Below, piece by piece: positions 45,916 to 55,632 of a DNA stretch of 64,000 nucleotides. The first letter of the stretch is position 1. Every line of letters begins with the position of its first letter. A model generated the notes under the pieces. It was given only the letters and a program-made list of their open reading frames with translations, searched no databases and was not told the DNA's origin. Source of the stretch: Tulasnella sp. 424 (taxonomy: Eukaryota; Basidiomycota; Agaricomycetes; Cantharellales; Tulasnellaceae); the NCBI GenBank assembly GCA_019633425.1, contig WSUB01000029.1, positions 186,001 through 250,000 on the forward strand, written 5' to 3'. The position numbers and the translations under genes were made by a program.

Positions 45916-46284
45916 CTAAAGGCATTCTTCTCCAACTACAAAGTTCATAGATTTGCGCTGTCAGTTACCCAAATCTAATAAATGTGGCTTTCCACGCATA
46001 CCTCTGATGCGAGCGCCATCCTCACCCTTTCGACTTTGTCCGGTGCAATAATGACATGAGTTTCATCAAGGTCCTCCACGATGAACGCTTCTTTCTCGTT
46101 GAGCGTCAACAATATTTGTTTCACTGCGGAGTCACTGGGAATTGACGGTTGTTAACTGTCAGCAAGCGCTCTAAGAACCTGGTTACAAACCAAGTAAGGA
46201 GAACTCCTGTTCAGGGAAAGGGGGCGTTAGAGAAGGGGACCCGATAGTGTTCTGACGGAAATGGTTACCTTTGATCGCTCGCAT
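45916..46284 (-). CDS. TFB5: TFIIH core subunit Tfb5 (TTDA/GTF2H5)
   Basis: Tfb5 is the smallest TFIIH subunit and stabilises the complex for nucleotide excision repair and transcription. Exon 1 (ATGCGAGCGATCAAAG) and exon 2 (46191-46206, encoding VLLTC) are each only 16 bases. The third exon gives DSAVKQILLTLNEKEAFIVE and DLDETHVIIAPDKVERVRM, the conserved core. The last exon, after an intron ending CTGACAG, gives RKSMNFVVGEECL. If that intron were retained the protein would instead end ESHIY. Either way the product is about 70 residues, normal for the family. The start was chosen because MRAIKGVLLTCD matches the Tfb5 N-terminus. A truncated copy of the first two exons lies at 49077-49160. 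Confidence 0.85.
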
Positions 46285-47222
46285 GTTGTCCCGCGCACAA
46301 CCGGCCAGGTGTGGTTGCAAAACCCAACGTCTTCGTAGATGGCGCTGCGTGGGACATCTATTTGCGGTTCGAAACCATGTCGCTCATCGGTCAGAGGAAC
46401 GACTACTCTTGCTGGCATTTCATCTCTTGTACTGAGATGTGGGCCGGTTATGTTTGCGTATCGGACTCAGTCGTCCCGTTGACTACGCTTACAGAAACTC
46501 GCCCTTGGACGGTAGCGCAATTCTTGACGCTGACCGATTATTTGACATAGCTAGCGCTGATCATCATATGGCAGACATGGTAGTGAAGTCCTTGGCTATG
46601 TTAGTGTTGGTTGGCGGCGGCGGCGGCGACTGGGTCACGGTTTTGAAGCACGGACCTTATAAGCTTGTGAGGGGGAAAGTACTCAACCACCCAACACAAT
46701 GCTCAATCGCAGCGCCGTTCTGATGATGAGTTAGATTACGAACAGTTCCATGACGGGCTCTGCAGTTGACAAGTGATGCCTACGCTGCAGCTGCCGCAAG
46801 GGGTCATTAATGGGGTTGGTGGCTTTCGTGGGTAGGTGCCCGTGAAGCTCGATTCGACTCGTCCATGACTTTGGGTAATGCCTTCACCTGTAAAAAAAGG
46901 CTTCTACACATGGATCTTACCATTGCCCTAAGACCCGCCTGGTCAGGTTGAAAGGTCATTTACTTAAGTACTTGGAACGACTAACGAGTGCAGCCCCGCG
47001 TGTACGCGGTCCCTCTCTCGAACAGATCCTTCCATTTATTTTCGTATACATTTGCAAGTGCTTACCGCGATGAGTTACGAGTGACGCATGTGTGTATTTG
47101 TGGAGGGTGAACGCTGACGGCAAAGAGAACCACAGGATTGAATAGGAACGTCGACTAGTTGGTGCTATAGATACCGCTACCGGAAGTAGTAATGAAGAAT
47201 GAAAATTGCAGAAGAAAACAAA
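46285..47222. other. Spacer between TFB5 and the first wax-synthase-like gene
   Basis: No gene was seen. It contains a (CGG)5 run near 46613-46630. Bases 46285-46375, just upstream of TFB5, are repeated upstream of the TFB5 relic at 49161-49240. Confidence 0.45.
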
Positions 47223-48650
47223 CTAGACTATCCACTGGTCGTACAACAGACCACGGATCGGGCTGAAATAAACAGGTACCTCCAAGGGGTCGAAGAGACC
47301 GTGGCCAATCCAGGCATCACACCAATATCGCCCGGTAAACAAAAACCACATCCAGCCAAAAGTTCTCCGAAGTTCGGTCCGAGTGTATGGCTCAAATTTC
47401 TCCGTTAATGGGAAGACGACAGCGGCCTCAAGGATCAAACCAAGGGGCTGAGTGAAGAAAAACTTGACCGTTCCTGCGTCTACCCCTAAGAACGGCCGTG
47501 GCATAGGATATGCCCATTTTGACGGGATTCCAGCCAGGATCACCACATGAAGAAGTGAGGAAAGAAAGAAGATGGCAGTGTATCGAATAATTCGAACGGT
47601 GGTTGGATTTGTCTTGAAAGATCCTGGTAAGCACCAGATCACTCCGCTTGCCATACGCCGCCACGTCCTTCTGAATAGGTGGTGCCAATAAGTGGACCAA
47701 AATTCGGAAATGGTGGGCGCCGCAAAGGGGAATTTGGTGAGAATTGGTGCCCAGGACGATGGATTTGAGCCGAGTGATACTGCAATGACGGCAAACGAGC
47801 TAGAAGGAAGCGTAAGGCCGAGCATAGTCTGAATTCCGACGATGAGGACGGTGGTGATTTGCAATGGAATGGGAAGTGAGGTGACTGGTGTTCCGTACGT
47901 TCGGTCCCACGCAATGGACTTGATGTAGATGTCGACGCAGTCCGCGGCAAGGGTTTGGAGGAGCAAAAAGGCGATGTTGAACAGGATGTGTCGGGCGCGG
48001 CTTGGCGCGGAATAATTGTAGAGGTAGGGGGGAGCAAAGTCCCAGACGCGGTCGCCGTACCATGATGCGCCCCGAACGGTCGTCACGAAGTCGAATGCGT
48101 ATGCAATACGACCCCAAGTGTCCTGTGGGAGTGGCATGACGGTTGGAGTCATATCTTCTGACTCTTTCTTGTCGCTGGCCGCCACTTTTTTTGAGATTTG
48201 AGGCTTCAGGACCCATCTAGGCCGTTCATCATCCAGCTCCCTCACCCAGCACACCTCAATGACTTTCATGATCCCATAGAAGGCGGCCGTTCCCATCCCC
48301 AAGTGAACGCCACGCTTGTTTCGTGGATACGCTCCTGACCAGCCGAAGTCGATGAAGAGGAATATGGCGGGGATTGACAATCCAATCCTGAGGGGCGCCC
48401 ACGTTTTATGCTTCGGTAGAACAGTGGTGTAGACACAGAATCCCAGGATTAGGAGGGCCGTTGTAATTGCTGGATAGGATTCAGGCGGAATGAGAATGTT
48501 GGGCAGGAATAAGGACGCTATGCCAATTGCACTGCGGTTTTTGGCAGCCATATCCGTTGCGAGACGGTTCAGGACACCTTTTAAGGAAATCTTGAGCTGA
48601 GTTAGTAAATACTCGGGGGAATTTCGAAGGACAGGTTTGGCACTGACCAT
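47223..48650 (-). CDS. Wax-synthase-like membrane-bound O-acyltransferase, copy A
   Basis: The protein belongs to the wax synthase/MBOAT group of integral membrane acyltransferases, whose members esterify long-chain alcohols, sterols or terpenoids. The frame is free of introns. It shows repeated hydrophobic helices (ALLILGFCVYTTVLP, GLSIPAIFLFIDF), WDFAPPYLYNY, the conserved EFWSTYWHHLFRR box, and SLLHVVILAG with the probable catalytic His. It ends PVYFSPIRGLLYDQWIV. The first in-frame ATG of the open frame is at 48650, but the paralogue's conserved start codon reads ATT here (about 48597), and the first Met shared with copy B is MAAKNRS at 48551. The true start is therefore uncertain; 48551 gives 442 residues. 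A 5' intron with GTCAGT donor may precede the coding part in both copies. Confidence 0.82.
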   Translation of the reverse strand: MVSAKPVLRNSPEYLLTQLKISLKGVLNRLATDMAAKNRSAIGIASLFLPNILIPPESYPAITTALLILGFCVYTTVLPKHKTWAPLRIGLSIPAIFLFIDFGWSGAYPRNKRGVHLGMGTAAFYGIMKVIEVCWVRELDDERPRWVLKPQISKKVAASDKKESEDMTPTVMPLPQDTWGRIAYAFDFVTTVRGASWYGDRVWDFAPPYLYNYSAPSRARHILFNIAFLLLQTLAADCVDIYIKSIAWDRTYGTPVTSLPIPLQITTVLIVGIQTMLGLTLPSSSFAVIAVSLGSNPSSWAPILTKFPFAAPTISEFWSTYWHHLFRRTWRRMASGVIWCLPGSFKTNPTTVRIIRYTAIFFLSSLLHVVILAGIPSKWAYPMPRPFLGVDAGTVKFFFTQPLGLILEAAVVFPLTEKFEPYTRTELRRTFGWMWFLFTGRYWCDAWIGHGLFDPLEVPVYFSPIRGLLYDQWIV

Positions 48651-49076
48651 GAAAACAACGCCAAGCCACCAAGTAAAGAGTAAGCGTTTCCAAGCTTGAG
48701 AGCCTTGCTCGCGGCTCGGGCAAATATATGCCAAATGTTTGAAGGTTGCAAATTCCGTGAAAGCGCCTGCGTAGTGGCTGTTTTAAAGAGTGGCGAGTCG
48801 GGCGAGGGGACCGAAGAGAAATGTAGCGCCAGGATCGTGGCAACAGGGTTCGGTGTGAAAGCCCGAACCGGCATCGAGTGTGCTGCGCATGCCCGACGCA
48901 CGCAGGCAAAAATGGAAGAGCTAATGCCGCCGGGCGATTCATACCCCAATAGTCAGATCTATCTCGGGTTTCGCCTGCACTCCGGCCCTCCTCCGCATCC
49001 GCGTCCCTAATGACCTACGCTCTTCGCTTAGACCCCGTGATTAGCCGGGTATCATTTCAACAAGTGAGACGGAAGT

Positions 49077-49160
49077 CAAGGTAGCAATGCTCCTGTTGAA
49101 AGGGGGTCTGAGGAACCTGCTGGAATCTTTGCGATAAAGGTCACCTTTGGTTGCTCTCAT
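49077..49160 (-). pseudogene. Relic of TFB5 exons 1 and 2
   Basis: The minus strand from 49160 reads ATGAGAGCAACCAAAG (MRATK) followed by a GTGACC donor, a short intron ending CAACAG, and the 16-base block GAGCATTGCTACCTTG that matches TFB5 exon 2 in length and position. The next donor is lost (ACTTCC instead of GTTTGT) and no third exon follows, so the copy cannot make Tfb5. Upstream flanking sequence also matches TFB5. It lies exactly at the join of the two wax-synthase-like duplication units. Confidence 0.7.
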
Positions 49161-49881
49161 GTCGACTGTGGGCTGAGTGAGAATGTGAAACCTGGGTTCG
49201 GATCGGTGGCGCCGCGTGGGACATTTGTCTATGTTCAACAGAGCTGGCGCCTTGGGTCAGAATCTTGGCCAATTGGAAGTCATTGGAAGAGCCGCAGGGT
49301 GAGGAGGGTAGATTTGACAGAGCAACACGTTTGATACACCCTTGGGTCTAACAACGGCCTAGTGCGATCCTCAATGACAGCGTCGTCCTTGGGGCAAGTG
49401 CGGCCGTGTGGGCGGTACTGTCCTGAGCCTCACTGTCGGCGAAAAGGGATCCGCGTTGAGGTTGCCGCGCGCAAAGGATTACCAAAGAGACCGTAGCTTT
49501 TGTGGGCATATGTCGTGCATTTTAAATCCTCTGGGACCCTCAAGCGGTGGCAGTATTGCTCGTGCTACGCGATCTCACCTCCTTGTTCGGGATACGCTTC
49601 TCTCAACGAAATGCGCGGATCACTCTGTGACGAGCCCCGAAGCGTTCGCTTAACTGGAGCAACTAGTGTATGTGGTCGGTCTGTCACACAGCTGGGTATC
49701 TTTTATATCTGTATGTGCGCTTTACACCCACAGCGTTGGCTTCGGTTCCCTAACAGGGTGTAATGAGTACAGGCGCTCGTGGTCGGATGCATGAAGGTAG
49801 CAGGAATCCATCGACCCATGAGAATGCTCGGACCGGCTAGTGTTTGATTATAGCAGAAGTAGTAATTATACAACAAACGTA

Positions 49882-51252
49882 TTAGAATACCCATTGGCCA
49901 TACAAAATTCCCCGAATTGGACTGATATAAATAGGTATCTCCATGGCTTCGAAGAGGCCATGTCCAACCCAAGCATCGCACCAATATCGACCAGTGTACA
50001 AAAGCCATATCCAACCAAACGTCCTACGAAGTTCGGTTCGAATGTATGGCTCAAAGCCTTCAGTCAGCGGGAAGATCAGGACAGCTTCTAGGATCAACCC
50101 AAGGGGTTGGGTGAAGAAAAACTTGACAGTCCCGGCGTCCACCCCCAAGAACGACCGCGGCATAGGATCTGCCCAAGCCGACGGAATTCCGGCAAGGATT
50201 ACTGCATGAAGAACGGATGAGAGGAAGAACACGGCGGTATACCGAAGAACTCGAACAACGGTAGGGTTCTTCTTCAAATTCGCTGGGACGAACCAGACCA
50301 TCCCGGTTGTGACACGGCGCCACACCCTTCGGAAAATATGGTGCCAATAGGTAGACCAGAATTCTGATATTGTCGGTGCTGCGAGAGGGAAATTTGGGAC
50401 GATCGGAACCCACGATGAGGGATTCGACCCGAGTGACACGGCGATGATTGCGAATGTTGTGGCGGGAATGGTTAAGCCGAGAATGGAGTGGACGCCGACG
50501 AAGAGAACCGTGGCGATTTGTAAGGGGACGGGGAGTGTAGTGACAGGCGTGCCGTTTGTCCTGTCCCAAGAGATGGATTTGACGTAGACGTCGAAGCAAT
50601 CCCCGGCGAGATATTGGAGCTGAAGAAAAACGATGTTGAATAAGACGTAGTAGAGGCGGCTTGAGCCGGAGTAGTTGTAGATGTAGGAAGGGGCAAAGTC
50701 CCAGACGCGGTCGCCGTACCACGATGCACCCCGGACGGATGAAACGAAGTCAAACGCGTACATGATGCGACCCCATGTGTCCTCCGGCAGGGGAAGAACG
50801 GTCGGGACCTTGTCGTTTACGTCGCCTTTGCCGTTCTGCGCTTCTCGCGAAATTTGGGCTCCTGGCTTAAGGATCCATCTCGGGCGCTCATCATCCAACT
50901 CCCTCACCCAGCACACCTCTATCGCTTTCATAATCCCGTAGAAAGCGGTCGTGCCCATTCCCAAGTGAACTCCCCGGCCCATCCGCGGATACGCACTGGA
51001 CCAGCCGTAGTTGATGAAGAGGTATATGGCTGGGATGGCCAATCCAACCCTGAGAGGCGCCCAACTTTTGTGGTTCGGTAGAACTGTGGTGTAGACACAG
51101 AATCCTAAAATGAGGAGGGCAGCCGTCATCGCAGGCTGGGATTCTGGCGGAATGAGAAGGTTGGGAAGGAACAAAGACGCGATGTCAAATAGGCTGCGGT
51201 TTTTGGCAGCCATATCGGCGGCAATACGGTTTAGAAACCCTGTTGGGGACAT
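49882..51252 (-). CDS. Wax-synthase-like membrane-bound O-acyltransferase, copy B
   Basis: Close paralogue of the gene at 47223-48650, same strand, also intronless in the coding part. From the ATG at 51252 it reads MSPTGFLNRIAADMAAKNRS, with IPPESQPAMTAALLILGFCV, VGLAIPAIYLFINYGW, WDFAPSYIYNYSG, the EFWSTYWHHIFRR box and SVLHAVILAG with the likely active His. It ends PIYISPIRGILYGQWVF. The length of 456 residues is normal for fungal wax synthase/terpenoid acyltransferase relatives. All motifs are intact and there is no frameshift, so both copies look functional. The substrate is unknown; neighbours give no pathway clue. The start is better supported than in copy A because of a real ATG after the possible 5' UTR intron. 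Confidence 0.87.
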   Translation of the reverse strand: MSPTGFLNRIAADMAAKNRSLFDIASLFLPNLLIPPESQPAMTAALLILGFCVYTTVLPNHKSWAPLRVGLAIPAIYLFINYGWSSAYPRMGRGVHLGMGTTAFYGIMKAIEVCWVRELDDERPRWILKPGAQISREAQNGKGDVNDKVPTVLPLPEDTWGRIMYAFDFVSSVRGASWYGDRVWDFAPSYIYNYSGSSRLYYVLFNIVFLQLQYLAGDCFDVYVKSISWDRTNGTPVTTLPVPLQIATVLFVGVHSILGLTIPATTFAIIAVSLGSNPSSWVPIVPNFPLAAPTISEFWSTYWHHIFRRVWRRVTTGMVWFVPANLKKNPTVVRVLRYTAVFFLSSVLHAVILAGIPSAWADPMPRSFLGVDAGTVKFFFTQPLGLILEAVLIFPLTEGFEPYIRTELRRTFGWIWLLYTGRYWCDAWVGHGLFEAMEIPIYISPIRGILYGQWVF

Positions 51253-51775
51253 CTTGGGCCATGAGTTGGTATATACACGGGGGAAGATCGAAACGAAGGT
51301 TTGACTGACCTCGAAAACCACACTAAGCTACCACGTAAAGTGTAAACGACCCCAAGCTTGAGAGGCGTAGAGTTGCTCGGGCAAGTATAAGTCGGATTTT
51401 GGAGAGCTGCCACGTCGATAAGAGTACTGGTGCTGGCGTAGTGGCTTCTTTTAAAGGTTGGCGAGAAGGGCGAGGGGAGAGATGAGAAACTTGGACAACT
51501 CGGGCAGCGGGAAACGGCCTTCGGTGTAAAAAGGCCGAACCCGCCGTGAGTGCGCTGCCAAAGCTGCCCAACGTACGCCGGCGAAAATGAGAAATTGATG
51601 TCGTCGAGTGATTCACACTTGATCTGTTAGGCCTATCCTTGGGTTTGGTTGCAATCCGACCATTCTCCCTACACTGACATGACCTATGCATTCGCTCTTT
51701 GCTTAGAACCCGTGATTAGCCACGCATAAATTTCTTTCAGGTGAGACGGAAGGCACTCAAGGTAAAGGCTTTCCC

Positions 51776-52012
51776 CCTACCTTCGCGGTGCGTGAGGGAG
51801 GGACAGCCGAATACTCGAGGAAGAGGTGCCGGAGCTAAGCGGCGGATATAGTGGACACGACGAGGGAGGCTTTCTTCCATTCACTCCTTTCGCTCGTTTC
51901 TTGCACAAGCCCGACAGCCTCCTATCCAGGCTGCCGTCAAAGTCCTTCTCGGCCCCTACGCAACGTGTTCATACCCTCTCTGCTATTACCCAGCTCTCAA
52001 TCCGGAAAAAGC
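51776..52012. other. Short intergenic region
   Basis: Holds the promoter of the next plus-strand gene and the distal upstream part of acyltransferase copy B. Nothing further recognised. Confidence 0.4.
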
Positions 52013-53023
52013 ATGGCACCCTCGCTCTTTGCGCAAATATTTGGGTGTTGCATGGGCCGTTCGGAGTCTTCGGTTGGTTTCCGTGCTGAGGTTTAGGTAG
52101 AATCAACGCTGACGAGGCATACTGCAAATAGAACTCTGAAACCGACCCTCTCATTGATGATGACGGAGAGTACGTCGGTCTGGTGGTGTCTAGATTGTGT
52201 GCTGAGCAGGGTACCAACACAGTCTAAACTTGAATTCTTCTTAGTGGTCCAGTGATCCGTCAACCGCCCCCGCCAGTAATCATCCAAAGCGAAGATGCGC
52301 TGCTAGCTGAACTCATTCGCGATGCGGAAAGGTACTATTTTGGGCGCGGCCCTTCGTCATCCCTATAGAGCATCTGATGCAATTTACTTACACGGAATCA
52401 TTATTACCTCCCGCTTCTGAATTTTGACGACAATGACCACAGCAAAATGGTCAATGTTCAAGACGACCATCCTTTTGGGCTTGTTCCCCCACTACGACCA
52501 TCACCCTCCCCGTCACCACCTTCTGGTTCGCAGCCTTGGACCCCCGATGGAGATTACCCCGAACAGTCGCCCAGCAGAATCAACGAAGAACACCACTCGG
52601 AACCGATTCTCGATGTCAAGCTTATCAAAGCTCCTCGATCAAAAACAAGGAGGGTAGACGCCTTCGGTCGAGGACGAGACCGCACCAAAGCCAATGGCTC
52701 ACCTTTAGTTAGCAATGGCGATGGTGAGCCGTAGTGGCATCTTTTTCAGTCTCAGTTCAGTGTATTTATGTCTCTCGGCTTCATTTACAGGTATCCAAGA
52801 TATCGATGAACCCTTAAAAGCAGCTACTCTCAGCCGTCCTGACGACGATTTGGTGCGTTTAACTATCGTGTCTCACTAAACGTTTCACGAACCAAGCCTC
52901 TTGCTTACTCTTACCTCGATGGCGCAGCTTTCGAGACTCTCCGATGACGTGCGAAACTCTTTACTGGATGGCTTCCGCCTCCGAGATTCCGGTCGAGTCG
53001 TCCAGACCTGGGACGACACTTGA
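52013..53023 (+). CDS. Unknown acidic/Pro-rich protein with possible lipidated N-terminus
   Basis: I do not recognise a named family. The spliced frame starts MAPSLFAQIFGCCMGRSESS and continues, after short introns, with SETDPLIDDDGE, then GPVIRQPPPPVIIQSEDALL and AELIRDAE. A Ser/Pro-rich part follows, then EPILDVKLIKAPRSKTRRVD and DIDEPLKAATLSRPDDDLL, and it ends DSGRVVQTWDDT. About five introns keep one frame, which supports a real gene of about 210 residues. The adjacent cysteines near the N-terminus and the acidic DPLI motif resemble proteins anchored to vacuolar or endosomal membranes (for example Ego1/LAMTOR1-like scaffolds). An internal Met before GRSES would create an N-myristoylation-like start. 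Both ideas are inference. Confidence 0.6.
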
Positions 53024-53915
53024 GCTGGGAGGGGTGTTTCATTCACCCATTTTTGTTTTCTAAAACCTTGTTGGACGCTCTAGGAACTGCATGGACATGT
53101 ACGGTCACTCTCGTTTAATACCCAATTTTATGCGGGAGTGGTGGTGAATATTACCCGAATTCTTGCTTAAGCAGACGATGGACGATACATCTGTTCCTCA
53201 TACCCATGGGATATCCACGGTAAAGCCCATCAGCTGCAGCGCTATCCGGCACCTGAGCTGTTGCCGGGATCTGAGTGTCAACCGACTGGAGTGAGACCCT
53301 GACTTTGTTCCTTGGGAAGTTGGGATCCAGCGCCCCACTTTCCTCCCGTCTGCCCCTGTTTCGCGTCAACCACTAAAGATACCGATGGCCGCACTTGCTA
53401 ACAAGCGCCGTTCCAACGCTCTTTCTTTGGGACTCAATCTCTTGACTTTGTTTCCTGGTTGGGATAGTCTCTGGCTGGGAAGCTCGATCTCAACCTTACC
53501 AAGCCCCGCAACGGATCGCAAGATGCACCGGAGCTGTGATCACGGCGGACCCAGAAACTGACGGCTGTGTTCCTGATGCGTAAGGCAGATATCGCAACCT
53601 CATGGTCGATTCTTTTTTGTCTCGTCTGCACTAGATCGGGACATCTTGGAAGCTACCCTCCATGTTGCCTTTAATTTGGAGAATAGCCATATACGACAGC
53701 TTCAATGCCCGTCTTTGATTAATTAGTTGCCAATAATCGACGGTCGCAAGCAGCATCGAGAAAGGCAATGCTTTTGAAACCCAGTGCGCGGAGTTGAATA
53801 TTGATCCCGATATAAATCGCCTGTACCAAGACGACGTCTAGATGGAAAGCATCTTCGCCCAGCTTTTCTGAATCGCAAAGCTCGTTTTCATACTGCTCCA
53901 TTATTCTCTGCCGCC
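53024..53915. other. Intergenic region without a recognised feature
   Basis: Nearly 900 bases with only short, overlapping open frames on both strands. I see no tRNA-like or snRNA-like core and no repeat shared with the rest of the window. Confidence 0.4.
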
Positions 53916-54231
53916 ATGAACCGACCGACTTCCGACAGCAAAGCCCTCAAGAACGACGGATCCGACGATACAGTTCCTCTCTTGTCATCTGTCCCTCAAC
54001 AGTCCTCTTCACAGCCTACGAAAGACTCTGACAAGGCTAAATCCTCGCAGCCTGCGGGTGGGACGTCGCGTCAACCTGGAAAGAAGGAAAAGGAGACCAT
54101 CGAGGCACTGAAACAGGTTCGATCGCATATTTATCTTGCTCGTCTCCCCTCCTTCACTTTATGACGATATACTCGCTTCCTGTGCCGCATTGATTGCTGA
54201 AATGTCGGGGCACTTGCTTTCGCAGCTCTAA
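53916..54231 (+). CDS. Short hydrophilic protein, unknown
   Basis: From the ATG at 53916 the frame reads MNRPTSDSKALKNDGSDDTV, PLLSSVPQQSSSQPTKDSD and GGTSRQPGKKEKETIEALKQ. A GT-AG intron (54117-54225) then leads to a Leu codon and stop, giving about 69 residues. It is rich in Ser, Gln, Lys and Asp and probably disordered. No family is recognised. Support is limited to the clean start context (GCCGCCATG) and the absence of other signal in the interval. Confidence 0.4.
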
Positions 54232-54648
54232 TGTCCCTCTCGCAACCCTCAATCGAGTCTTACCGGAGGAGCGCGACTCGAGCACCTATCTTGAAACATC
54301 AAATATAACCTTGGCTGTCATTCTACAGTTCCACCATGCAAGGTGGACTGTTTGGATTCCTGGTACTCCGTTTATCCCACATCACTTTGCTTACCCAAAT
54401 CATAATCTTCTTGGATCCCCTACCACGACGTCTAAACATACTATAAACCCTATTTGGTCTTCTTCTAATGTATACAGTGCGACACAATGTAATTCTGTGA
54501 TTAAGAACTGGCCCCGCGTCTAATAATGTCCACCCGAAACCACCAAGACTGCTTGCGGGCCCGGAGTAGCTCGAATCGCGGCGACTTCGGCGTTCTTACG
54601 TCAGCGGAGGCTTTTCCTTTCCATCTCGACCAAAGATCTACACCGACC

Positions 54649-55406
54649 ATGGCCAGTCCACTCGGCGTTCCCGTAAAGCTCTTACATGAGGCTTTGGGCC
54701 ACATCATTACTGTTGAACTCAAGACCGGTCAAATGTACCGGGGGAAGTTGTTAGAGGGTAAGTCCCTCCAATTGCCTCGTGGTGGTTGTCGCAATCCTGC
54801 GAGCTTACATTGAATACAGTGCTGACTTCTACGCTTTTCTTATCTGGATTCATATGTATTGAATCTATTCGTGGCGTATATTAACGCGATGCTCCACAGC
54901 CGAAGATTCGTTGAACGTCTCATTGAAGGAAATCACCGTCACCCAGCGAGATGGGCGGGTGACCCAACTGGATCAAGTTTACATCCGGGGAAGCATGATT
55001 CGCTTCTTCATTGTTCCAGATATGTTACAAAATGCACCCATGTACGTATAGGTTCGATTCTACTGTCCGTCTTAACGTGTACTGACTCAAATCTGCCATA
55101 ACCCTTGAATAGGTTCAAGCGTGTTGGCCCGAACGCCATGAGAGGACGGGGTATCGGTACAGCTCGTGGTCGTGCTACTATTATGCGAGGTAAGTCTCCC
55201 ATCATGCTTTTCGAGATCCAGTGCTCTTCCACTCATTACGATTCATGCTATTTCCGCGCGTGTTACTCCAGCCAATGGTAAGCTTATAGATCTCGCGGCG
55301 CGCCTTATGGCTCTTATTTCTTATATACTGATATCTTCTCTTCTTTTCCTTAGCTCGGCGCGGTCGCGGAGGTGGTGGTGGTCCACCTCGAGGCATCAGG
55401 CGGTGA
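54649..55406 (+). CDS. SMD3: Core snRNP protein Sm D3
   Basis: Sm D3 is part of the heptameric ring on U1, U2, U4 and U5 snRNAs. From the ATG at 54649 it reads [20 protein letters not shown], then [16 protein letters not shown] (Sm1 motif). After an intron come [20 protein letters not shown] and [20 protein letters not shown] (Sm2 motif, IRGSMIRFF), then [20 protein letters not shown] and an Arg/Gly tail ([16 protein letters not shown]). The tail is assembled across a 6-base exon at 55272-55277 (CCAATG) flanked by good splice sites on both sides. The Gly/Arg tail is a normal target for arginine dimethylation in this family. Total about 125 residues. Confidence 0.93.
55272..55277 (+). other. 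Six-base microexon of SMD3
   Basis: TTACTCCAG precedes CCAATG and GTAAGC follows. Joining G|CCAATG|CT keeps the frame (Ala-Asn-Ala) between the Sm fold and the Arg/Gly tail. Skipping it would also keep the frame because it is six bases long. Confidence 0.6.
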
Positions 55407-55632
55407 AGAGGTGCTCGTTGGAAGGAAACGGTCCCTAGTTGTCATTTTACGACCATCCTGTATTCTTTTTCTCGCCGAATGTATACCGAACAAACGTTGG
55501 CCAAATAACAACCTCCTTGGTGCCATCGTCTTACCGTCCCAGCGAAGTCACGTGCCCTTTCAAGATCATTTCAAACTGGACCAAAACTCTACGAACCCCA
55601 TCACTGCTTTACACTGAAGGAATGCACGCAGC

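Larger units (their letters stand above)
46191..49087 (-). repeat. Tandem duplication unit 1 (TFB5 5' end plus wax-synthase-like gene)
   Basis: This unit is matched by 49077-51775. Shared blocks are the TFB5 exon 1-2 region with its upstream flank (GCGTGGGACAT block), the whole membrane acyltransferase gene, and its upstream flank (CCGTGATTAGCC, GTGAGACGGAAG). The middle spacer is much less conserved. Boundaries are estimated by eye. Confidence 0.7.
49077..51775 (-). repeat. Tandem duplication unit 2 (TFB5 5' relic plus wax-synthase-like gene)
   Basis: Second copy of 46191-49087. It begins inside TFB5 exon 2, continues through the acyltransferase gene at 49882-51252, and ends near 51775 after the CCGTGATTAGCC/GTGAGACGGAAG flank. 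Confidence 0.7.
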
